Shown here in pieces: positions 1 through 4,807 of a stretch of 5,553 nt of DNA. The notes under the pieces were generated by a model. It was not told the origin of the DNA. It ran no database searches and saw only the letters and a program-made list of their open reading frames with translations. Position 1 is the first letter of the stretch, and each line of letters starts with the position of its first letter. Both the position numbers and the translations under genes were made by a program. The stretch lies in contig CAIKWV010000518.1 in the NCBI GenBank assembly GCA_903831165.1, positions 1 through 5,553 of the forward strand, read 5' to 3'. The DNA is from an uncultured cyanobacterium. GTDB lineage: Bacteria > Cyanobacteriota > Cyanobacteriia > PCC-6307 > Cyanobiaceae.

Positions 1-608
1 ACCGAGACATCGAAGGTGCCGCCGCCGAGATCGAAGACCAGCACCTGTTTGACGGTGCTGCGATCAAAGCCATAGGCGAGGGCCGCCGCGGTCGGTTCGT
101 TGAGGATGCGCTCCACGGTGATGCCCGCCAGACGGCCGGCGTCGCGGGTGGCCTGGCGCTGGGCATCATCGAAATAGGCGGGCACGGTGATCACCGCCGC
201 CTCCACCGCCTCACCCAGATAGGTGGCGGCGTCATCCACCAGCTTGCGCAGGATGCTGGCCACCAGCTCCTCCGGGGCGTATTCGCGCTCGGTGACGGGG
301 CAGACCACGCGCACGTTGCCCTGGTCATTGGCCCGCACCGTGTAGGGCACCCCGAGGCTGGAGTCCTCCAGCTCATCCCAGCGGCGACCGACGAAGCGCT
401 TGAGGTTGGCGAAGCTGTTGCGCGGGTTGAGCACCAGTTGGCGTCGAGCCAGCTGCCCCACCAGCAACTCCTTCTCGCGGCTGAAACCCACCACCGACGG
501 CGTGGTTCGTCCACCCTCGGCATTGGCGATCACCTGGGGCCTGCCGCCCTCGAGCACGGCCACCACCGAGTTGGTAGTGCCCAGGTCGATGCCAACGATC
601 CGCCCCAT
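1..608 (-). CDS. dnaK: Hsp70 chaperone DnaK paralogue, N-terminal part (truncated by window edge)
   Basis: ATP-dependent Hsp70 chaperone that binds unfolded segments with DnaJ and GrpE as partners. The frame starts at the ATG at 608-606 and is open to the left edge, giving 202 codons of the nucleotide-binding domain; roughly two thirds of the protein (rest of the ATPase, linker, substrate domain) lies outside. Visible motifs are the phosphate-1 loop DLGTTNS (residues 8-14), Lys70 in NLKRFVGRR, equivalent to the catalytic lysine of E. coli Dna[12 protein letters not shown] (170-180) with Glu171, and the phosphate-2 loop [10 protein letters not shown] (193-202). All key ATPase residues are present, so it should be an active ATPase. 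Cyanobacteria carry several dnaK genes. Residues 75-115 ([11 protein letters not shown], then [10 protein letters not shown]) differ from the essential DnaK2 type as I remember it, so I favour a DnaK1/DnaK3-type paralogue, but the subtype is uncertain. It is divergent from pstC. No clear ribosome site is seen; a GGAG lies too far upstream. Confidence 0.95.
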   Translation of the reverse strand, partial: MGRIVGIDLGTTNSVVAVLEGGRPQVIANAEGGRTTPSVVGFSREKELLVGQLARRQLVLNPRNSFANLKRFVGRRWDELEDSSLGVPYTVRANDQGNVRVVCPVTEREYAPEELVASILRKLVDDAATYLGEAVEAAVITVPAYFDDAQRQATRDAGRLAGITVERILNEPTAAALAYGFDRSTVKQVLVFDLGGGTFDVS

Positions 609-657
609 GAAACCCTGCTTTCAACTCCAAGCTACCGGGACTGGGCAGACGGCAAGC

Positions 658-687
658 CTGATCCAGACGTTAAACGGAGCTTAATCG
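658..687 (+). promoter_or_regulatory. Candidate Pho box (three 8-bp direct repeats, 11-bp period) upstream of pstC
   Basis: Three octamers lie in direct repeat, each separated by exactly 3 bases: CTGATCCA (658-665), GTTAAACG (669-676) and CTTAATCG (680-687). Against the cyanobacterial Pho-box consensus described for Synechocystis SphR (PyTTAAPyPyT/A, 8-bp repeats with 3-bp spacers) they match 6, 5 and 7 of 8 positions. The site sits in the dnaK/pstC divergent region and points at a phosphate transporter operon, which is where such a box is expected. The distance to the putative -10 at 707 is 19 bases, longer than in typical Pho promoters. The match is by eye and the first two repeats are imperfect, so it is a good candidate and not proven. 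Confidence 0.6.
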
Positions 688-706
688 CTGGACCCGACAC
701 CCTCCG

Positions 707-712
707 TAGATT
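707..712 (+). promoter_or_regulatory. Possible -10 element for pstC
   Basis: TAGATT matches TATAAT at 4 of 6 positions and is the best -10-like hexamer between the Pho-box repeats and pstC. No -35 hexamer is seen 16-18 bases upstream, which fits an activator-dependent promoter in which the Pho box replaces the -35. Transcription would start near 719, leaving a leader of about 85 bases. Other starts are possible. Confidence 0.3.
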
Positions 713-804
713 CCGGGGCGACGGATCCAGGGTCAATGGGCCCGGGATACCCCTTTTGAGCCTCTCTTGAATTCCCTTTCCGCCCCGTCCAGGCCAGTCA
801 ACCC

Positions 805-1767
805 ATGAGCAGCGATCACGGGCTCAGCACGGACGCCCTCTTCACCCGCCGGCGGCGCCCCAGCAGCGAAAAACTCCTGGATCTGGGCTTCCGCCAGCTC
901 ACCCTGGCCCTGGCCTCGATCGTGGCGATCGTGTTGCTGGCGATTCTGGTGACGGTGTTTCAGGGCTCCCGCGAGGCGATGGCCAGCTTCGGCCTGCGCT
1001 TTGTGACCACTTCCGCCTGGGATCCGGTCAACAATCAGTACGGCGCCCTCGTGGCGATCTACGGCACCCTGGTCACTTCGATTCTGTCTTTGGCGATCGC
1101 GGTGCCGCTCGGGGTGGGGACGGCCATTTTCATCACCGAAGATCTGATCCCCACGCGCCTGCGTGATCTGATCGGTCTGATGGTCGAACTGCTGGCCGCC
1201 ATCCCATCGGTGGTGCTGGGACTGTGGGCCATCTTTGTGATGGAGCCGGCGATCCGGCCTGCGCTCGAGTTGTTGCACAAGCTGCTGGGCTGGACACCTT
1301 TCTTCTCCACCACCCCGCAGGGTCCCGGCATGGCACCAGCCATCCTGATCCTGGTGGTGATGGTGCTGCCGATCATCACGGCCATCGCCCGCGACGCCCT
1401 TAACCAGGTGCCGATCGAGCTGCGCCAAGGGGCCTATGGCGTGGGCACCACCCGCTGGGGGGCGATCTTTGCCGTGATCCTGCCGGCGGCGATTTCTTCG
1501 ATCATCGGTGGCGTGATGCTGGCGCTGGGGCGGGCGATGGGCGAAACGATGGCCGTGACCATGATCATCGGCAACTCGCTCAACTTTGATCTCTCGCTGC
1601 TGGCTCCGGGCAACACGATCGCCTCGATGCTGGCCAACCAGTTCGGCGAGGCTGACGGCATCCAGGTGTCGGCCCTGATGTATGCGGCCCTGATCCTGAT
1701 GCTGCTCACGTTCACGGTGAATGTGCTGGCCCAATGGGTCGTCCGCCGCCTCAGCCTCAAATACTGA
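805..1767 (+). CDS. pstC: Phosphate ABC transporter permease PstC
   Basis: Inner-membrane permease of the high-affinity phosphate importer PstSCAB; it pairs with PstA to form the translocation path. The product is 320 residues, the usual PstC size. An arginine-rich cytoplasmic N-terminus (RRRR at 15-18) precedes a first membrane helix at about 32-53, and further hydrophobic segments lie at about 81-111, 124-147, 177-198, 222-245 and 287-311, giving the six-helix plan of the family. The cytoplasmic coupling loop that docks on PstB is clear at 205-228 (ELRQGAYGVG, ending in ILP), followed by ALGRAMGETMAV, a block characteristic of PstC. The start is the first ATG compatible with the family N-terminus; no Shine-Dalgarno site precedes it, and the leader at 761-790 is pyrimidine-rich. 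It is the first gene of pstC-pstA-pstB. No pstS lies upstream, where a divergent dnaK sits instead. Confidence 0.97.
   Translation: MSSDHGLSTDALFTRRRRPSSEKLLDLGFRQLTLALASIVAIVLLAILVTVFQGSREAMASFGLRFVTTSAWDPVNNQYGALVAIYGTLVTSILSLAIAVPLGVGTAIFITEDLIPTRLRDLIGLMVELLAAIPSVVLGLWAIFVMEPAIRPALELLHKLLGWTPFFSTTPQGPGMAPAILILVVMVLPIITAIARDALNQVPIELRQGAYGVGTTRWGAIFAVILPAAISSIIGGVMLALGRAMGETMAVTMIIGNSLNFDLSLLAPGNTIASMLANQFGEADGIQVSALMYAALILMLLTFTVNVLAQWVVRRLSLKY
1093..1100. repeat. HIP1 octamer
   Basis: GCGATCGC, the highly iterated palindrome of many cyanobacterial genomes, lies inside pstC. A second copy is at 2472-2479, and related CGATCG hexamers are common in the pst genes. One octamer alone could be chance in GC-rich DNA. 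Confidence 0.5.
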
Positions 1768-1778
1768 AATTCGCACCC

Positions 1779-2711
1779 ATGACCTCCTTCTCAAACAGGT
1801 CCGGCAGCGTCTCCGGCACCGACACCGACACCAGTCTTTTCGATCGCCGCCCGCTGACCTTCGATGCGAAGCTGAAGCGCAACCGTCTCAATGGACTATT
1901 CACCCTGATTTCGGGTCTGTTCGCCACTCTGGCGGTGCTGCCCCTGGTCCTGGTTCTGGTCTACGTGCTGGTGCAGGGCGGTCGGCTGCTCAGTTTGCGG
2001 CTGTTCACCGAACTGCCCCCGGCCCCGGGCATGGAGGGTGGCGGCATCGGTAACGCCATGCTCGGCACGGTGCTGGTCACCCTGATCGCCGCCCTGATCG
2101 CCCTGCCTGTGGGGGTGGCCGGCGGGGTCTACCTGTCGGAATACGCCGGCAAGAGTTGGTTCGGCCAGGTGGTCAGTTTCGGCAACGACGTCCTGGCCGG
2201 TGTGCCTTCGATCATCAGTGGCGTGTTCGTCTACGGCCTGATCGTCGCCAGTCGCGTCTTCTTCGGCCAGAGCTACAGCGCCATGGCCGGCGGCATTGCC
2301 CTGTCGGTGCTGATGCTGCCCACCGTGATCAAGACCACCTATGAGGGCCTGAAGCTGGTCCCCAACGAGTTGCGGCTGGGGGCCTATGGCGTCGGTGCTT
2401 CCCGGTTCGTCACCATCACCCAGGTGGTCATTCCCGCTGCCCTGACGCCGATCTCCACCGGTGCGGTGCTGGCGATCGCCAGGGCCGCCGGCGAAACGGC
2501 ACCGCTGATTTTCACAGCTCTGTTCTCCGCCTTCTGGCCGGATGGCATCTTCAATCCGATCGCGACGATGTCGGTGTTGATCTTCAACTTTGCGATCATG
2601 CCCTATCAGGCCCAGAACGAACTGGCCTGGGCCGCCTCGTTTGTGCTGGTGATGATGATCCTGGCGGCGAACCTGCTAGCGCGCTGGCTGGGTGGTCTGT
2701 CCAAAATCTGA
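1779..2711 (+). CDS. pstA: Phosphate ABC transporter permease PstA
   Basis: Second permease of the PstSCAB phosphate importer. With the ATG at 1779 the product is 310 residues. The frame is also open from an ATG at 1734, which would add 15 residues (MGRPPPQPQ...) and overlap the end of pstC by 34 bases; I prefer 1779 because it leaves an 11-base gap and the added residues look like read-through of the pstC end. A Ser/Thr-rich cytoplasmic N-terminus (1-36) is followed by hydrophobic segments at about 40-66, 93-119, 137-162, 168-184, 213-235 and 284-303. The EAA-type coupling loop is at 197-219 (ELRLGAYGVG, ending in VIP), followed by AIARAAGETAPLIFTA (232-247), a hallmark of PstA. No Shine-Dalgarno site is visible, so translation may depend on coupling to pstC. 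Confidence 0.96.
   Translation: MTSFSNRSGSVSGTDTDTSLFDRRPLTFDAKLKRNRLNGLFTLISGLFATLAVLPLVLVLVYVLVQGGRLLSLRLFTELPPAPGMEGGGIGNAMLGTVLVTLIAALIALPVGVAGGVYLSEYAGKSWFGQVVSFGNDVLAGVPSIISGVFVYGLIVASRVFFGQSYSAMAGGIALSVLMLPTVIKTTYEGLKLVPNELRLGAYGVGASRFVTITQVVIPAALTPISTGAVLAIARAAGETAPLIFTALFSAFWPDGIFNPIATMSVLIFNFAIMPYQAQNELAWAASFVLVMMILAANLLARWLGGLSKI
2472..2479. repeat. HIP1 octamer within a 14-bp perfect palindrome
   Basis: GCGATCGC inside pstA. The flanks extend it to the perfect 14-base palindrome CTGGCGATCGCCAG (2469-2482). It lies within coding sequence (LAIAR of PstA) and probably reflects the genome-wide HIP1 bias of cyanobacteria and not a local function. Confidence 0.5.
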
Positions 2712-2799
2712 TCCAATCCGCCTCGCCTCTGCCATCCCGCCACAGACCAGCCCTTCGTTTCAAGCCAGACTGGACGGGTCCATCCCCACAGCGTCAACG

Positions 2800-2831
2800 C
2801 CCCCTTCCTCGCCTCCTTTGCTTCCCTCGTC
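2800..2831 (+). promoter_or_regulatory. Pyrimidine-rich leader immediately upstream of pstB, no Shine-Dalgarno
   Basis: In the 32 bases before the pstB ATG only three are purines (2811, 2820, 2829), so no pairing with the 16S anti-Shine-Dalgarno is possible here. Work on cyanobacterial rbcS and psbA leaders showed that pyrimidine-rich leaders can support initiation through ribosomal protein S1; that this applies to pstB is inference. The tract ends a 120-base pstA-pstB spacer that also holds a short inverted repeat, TGGAC-GG-GTCCA (2771-2782). I see no convincing internal promoter in the spacer. Confidence 0.4.
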
Positions 2832-3656
2832 ATGACCAGCAGCCTCAGCCAGCAGAACACCGCCAGCATGAGCAGCAGTGACGTCTGCATGTCCCTGCAG
2901 AACGTTTCGATTGCTTATGGCAATTTCGAGGCGGTCAAAAATGTGTTCCTGGACATTCCCGATGGCAAGGTCACGGCCTTCATCGGTCCGTCAGGTTGTG
3001 GCAAGTCCACGGTGTTGCGCGCCCTGAACCGCATGAACGACCTGATCCCCGGCTGCACGCTCAAGGGGCGGGTTTTATTCGATGGCCAGGATCTTTACCA
3101 CCCCCGCATTGACCCGGTCGAAGTGCGCCGCCGCATCGGCATGGTGTTTCAGAAGCCCAACCCCTTCCCCAAGACCATCTACGAGAACATCGCCTTCGGT
3201 GCCCGCATCAATGGCTATCGCGGCGACATGGATGAGCTGGTGGAACGCTCCCTGCGCAAGGCGGCCGTCTGGGACGAATGCAAGGACAAACTGCAGGAGA
3301 GTGGCTTCGCCCTCTCCGGCGGCCAGCAGCAGCGTCTCTGCATCGCCCGGGCCATCGCCACCGAACCGGAGGTGATCCTGATGGATGAACCCTGCTCGGC
3401 TCTGGATCCGATCTCAACCCTGAAGATCGAGGAAACGATGCATGAACTCAAGCGCAACTACACGATCATCATCGTCACCCACAACATGCAGCAGGCCGTG
3501 CGTGTCGCCGACATGACCGCCTTCTTCAACGCCGAGGCCGTCGAGGGCGGCAGCGGCAAGGTGGGCTACCTGGTGGAGTACAGCGAAACCGAGGAAATCT
3601 TCAACGCCCCGGCTCAGCAGGCCACCCAGGACTACGTCAGTGGCCGTTTCGGCTGA
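2832..3656 (+). CDS. pstB: Phosphate ABC transporter ATP-binding protein PstB
   Basis: Cytoplasmic ATPase that powers phosphate import through PstC/PstA. The 274-residue product carries every ABC motif: Walker [10 protein letters not shown] (52-60), Q-loop Gln107 in [15 protein letters not shown], signature LSGGQQQR (161-168), Walker B VILMDEP (181-187) with catalytic Glu186, D-loop SALD (189-192) and switch His217 in [16 protein letters not shown] and the terminal [10 protein letters not shown] are specific to PstB. Compared with E. coli PstB it has an insertion of about ten residues at 234-243 ([10 protein letters not shown]) before GYLVEY; as I recall, cyanobacterial PstBs share this. ATGs at 2868 and 2889 are alternative starts; the ABC core begins near residue 21, so the first 12-19 residues are not needed by the fold and the start at 2832 is only the likeliest. 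It is last in the operon; no phoU follows. Confidence 0.97.
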   Translation: MTSSLSQQNTASMSSSDVCMSLQNVSIAYGNFEAVKNVFLDIPDGKVTAFIGPSGCGKSTVLRALNRMNDLIPGCTLKGRVLFDGQDLYHPRIDPVEVRRRIGMVFQKPNPFPKTIYENIAFGARINGYRGDMDELVERSLRKAAVWDECKDKLQESGFALSGGQQQRLCIARAIATEPEVILMDEPCSALDPISTLKIEETMHELKRNYTIIIVTHNMQQAVRVADMTAFFNAEAVEGGSGKVGYLVEYSETEEIFNAPAQQATQDYVSGRFG

Positions 3657-4238
3657 CCCGAGCAGTCACACCCAGACAGCAACGCCTCAGGCTTGGGCGC
3701 AACCGGATTCGTGCTGATGCATTGCCGCTGCGCCTGATCTCTGGCGTTTTGGCGTCATCCAAGGCCGCAAACCTTGGGAGGGCGCCAAGGGCTGGTGCGA
3801 GTCCAACCGCAACCAGGCATCAAGGGCAGGCAACGGTTGTCGACCTGCGGGCTGATTCGGATCCACCCAGGTCAGTCGATCCTGAGCGGCAGGAGACGGG
3901 GCATGGTTCGGACATCAAGTTGGGAGACCCGGTTACATCCCATCGTCATCGGCATGTCCCCAGGCTGCGTCGATCCAGTCGTCCCAGCCCAGCTCCGTAG
4001 GGCTGCTGCCGCCATCCGCTGCGGGCCCCGTCGAGCGTGACCCGTTGATTCCCTTGCCTGTCCGCATCACAAAGGCCCTCTTTCCCGGTCGGGCTGAGCT
4101 TGACCGGAGGTGACGCCTTCAACGGATTCTGAAGTGTTTCGGACCCCACATCCATCACACAACGCGAGAACCATCCCCGGCCCTGTCTCGCCTCCAGCGC
4201 GCAACAGCAGCACAAGCAACTTGTCGACATGATCCCAT
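3657..4238. other. Gene-free convergent gap of about 580 bases
   Basis: This lies between the end of pstB (plus) and the tRNA terminator (minus). I find no credible gene: the three open frames of 88-94 codons across it (3722-4000 and 3774-4040 plus, 3946-4230 minus) give low-complexity translations rich in Arg, Pro, Ser or Cys with no recognisable motif. I also see no tRNA-like T-arm, no CRISPR repeat, and none of the core motifs I know for RNase P RNA, SRP RNA or Yfr1. Short inverted repeats occur: CGCCT/GGGCG (3683-3699), the CCAAGG/CCTTGG series (3759-3790), CAGCCC/GGGCTG (3985-4005) and CCGGTC/GACCGG (4085-4107). None has a T-tract, so no intrinsic terminator for pstB is evident. It may be decayed coding DNA, a 3' UTR or an unrecognised small RNA. 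Confidence 0.6.
3759..3790. repeat. Evenly spaced CCAAGG / CCTTGG / CCAAGG inverted-repeat series
   Basis: CCAAGG (3759-3764), CCTTGG (3772-3777) and CCAAGG (3785-3790) start exactly 13 bases apart, each separated by 7 bases. The central copy can pair with either flank, giving two mutually exclusive 6-bp stems with 7-base loops. No T-tract follows. It lies about 100 bases after pstB. Function unknown, and chance cannot be excluded. Confidence 0.35.
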
Positions 4239-4267
4239 AAAAAAAAGCCGGTCAGAACGACCGGCTT
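4239..4267 (-). terminator. Rho-independent terminator of tRNA-Ser
   Basis: Read on the minus strand, a perfect 9-bp stem (AAGCCGGTC / GACCGGCTT, plus-strand arms 4259-4267 and 4245-4253) with a 5-base loop (4254-4258) runs directly into eight T residues (4239-4246 as A on the plus strand, the last two overlapping the stem). It begins 8 bases after the tRNA 3' end. On the plus strand no T-tract follows the stem, so it should act mainly on minus-strand transcription. Confidence 0.93.
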
Positions 4268-4274
4268 GATGAAA

Positions 4275-4361
4275 CGGAGAGGGAGGGATTCGAACCCTCG
4301 ATAAAGTTGCCCCTATACAGCATTTCCAGTGCTGCGCCTTCGACCACTCGGCCACCTCTCC
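4275..4361 (-). tRNA. tRNA-Ser (anticodon GGA)
   Basis: An 87-base class II tRNA decoding UCC and UCU. On the minus strand the 7-bp acceptor stem GGAGAGG/CCTCTCC (4361-4355 with 4282-4276) is perfect and is followed by discriminator G (4275), a serine identity base. The D arm has a GCC/GGC stem. The anticodon stem CAGCA/TGCTG encloses loop CTGGAAA, with anticodon GGA at plus positions 4325-4327. A long variable arm (ATAGGG / CTTTAT around a GCAA loop, with G-U pairs) marks it as serine type, and the T arm is GAGGG-TTCGAAT-CCCTC. The CCA end is not encoded, so it must be added by the CCA-adding enzyme. It is divergent from the ferredoxin gene, 77 bases away; no convincing promoter was found. 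Confidence 0.98.
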
Positions 4362-4438
4362 GGGGGCAAACGGGGCAAATGTCAATGTAGCAGGGAGACC
4401 TGTGACGTCCCCGCTCCCCGTCGCCAGTCAGCCCTCCC

Positions 4439-4807
4439 ATGCCCCGCAGCCATCCGATCACGATCCACTGGCGCCAGCAGAACCGGGTGATCCACCTGGA
4501 GGTGCCGGAGGGGGAGTACATCCTGCGCAGCTTTGAACAGCAGGGCGAACCGCTGCCCTTCAGTTGTCGTAACGGCTGCTGCACGGCCTGTGCCGTGCGC
4601 GTGCTGGCCGGCGAGATCGACCAGCGCGAGGCCCTCGGGCTCTCCCGGGAGGTGCGCCGCCGGGGCTATGGCCTGCTGTGCGTGGCCCGGGCCACCGGTC
4701 CGCTGGAGGTGGAGACCCAGGACGAGGACGAGGTCTACGACCTGCAGTTCGGCCGCCATTTCGGCCGTGGCAAGGTGCGTCCCGGACTGCCCCTGGACGA
4801 CGAATGA
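4439..4807 (+). CDS. fed2: [2Fe-2S] ferredoxin of the Fed2/FdC2 family
   Basis: A 122-residue soluble plant-type ferredoxin, a one-electron carrier. The cluster ligands are Cys43, Cys48, Cys51 and Cys81 (CX4CX2CX29C) in FSCRNGCCTAC and GLLCVA. An extra Cys47 stands directly before ligand Cys48, where photosynthetic PetF has Ser or Ala. Beyond the fold there is an acidic block and extension, ETQDEDEVYDLQFGRHFGR (92-110), which I recognise as the mark of plant chloroplast FdC2 and cyanobacterial Fed2 (Synechocystis sll1382). From memory, Fed2 has been linked to the low-iron response; it is not the main acceptor of photosystem I. The start at 4439 fits the family N-terminus, about 30 residues before the cluster loop, and no Shine-Dalgarno precedes it. 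The stop overlaps the start of the phosphatase gene (ATGA), so the two are almost certainly cotranscribed. Family call firm, physiological role less so. Confidence 0.93.
   Translation: MPRSHPITIHWRQQNRVIHLEVPEGEYILRSFEQQGEPLPFSCRNGCCTACAVRVLAGEIDQREALGLSREVRRRGYGLLCVARATGPLEVETQDEDEVYDLQFGRHFGRGKVRPGLPLDDE

Noticed and set aside
1734..1778. Upstream ATG of pstA adding 15 residues
   Set aside because: It would overlap pstC by 34 bases, and the added proline-rich residues are encoded by the pstC C-terminal codons in another frame; the ATG at 1779 leaves a normal 11-base gap.
733..1794. Long minus-strand open frame (353 codons) antisense to pstC
   Set aside because: The translation is an unstructured His/Gln/Arg/Asp-rich string with no domain, and it mirrors pstC, whose membrane motifs are unambiguous. 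Long antisense frames are expected where third positions are mostly G/C.
3683..3699. Possible terminator just after pstB (CGCCT/GGGCG hairpin)
   Set aside because: The stem is only 5 bp including a G-T pair, and no T-tract follows.
3722..4040. Two overlapping plus-strand frames of 88-92 codons after pstB
   Set aside because: They overlap each other in different frames, lack start signals, and give Arg/Pro/Ser-rich translations with no family resemblance.
3946..4230. Minus-strand 94-codon frame in the pstB-tRNA gap, starting MSTSCLCCCC
   Set aside because: The cysteine run comes from a GCA-repeat-like stretch (gcaacagcagcacaagcaac). There is no motif or ribosome site, and the frame covers several hairpins of the gap. 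Its reality cannot be supported.
4380..4385. Perfect TTGACA on the minus strand upstream of tRNA-Ser
   Set aside because: A -10 at 16-18 bases spacing would fall inside the tRNA acceptor stem, so this cannot be the -35 of the mature tRNA transcript. An alternative -10, TACATT (4389-4384), has no -35 partner.
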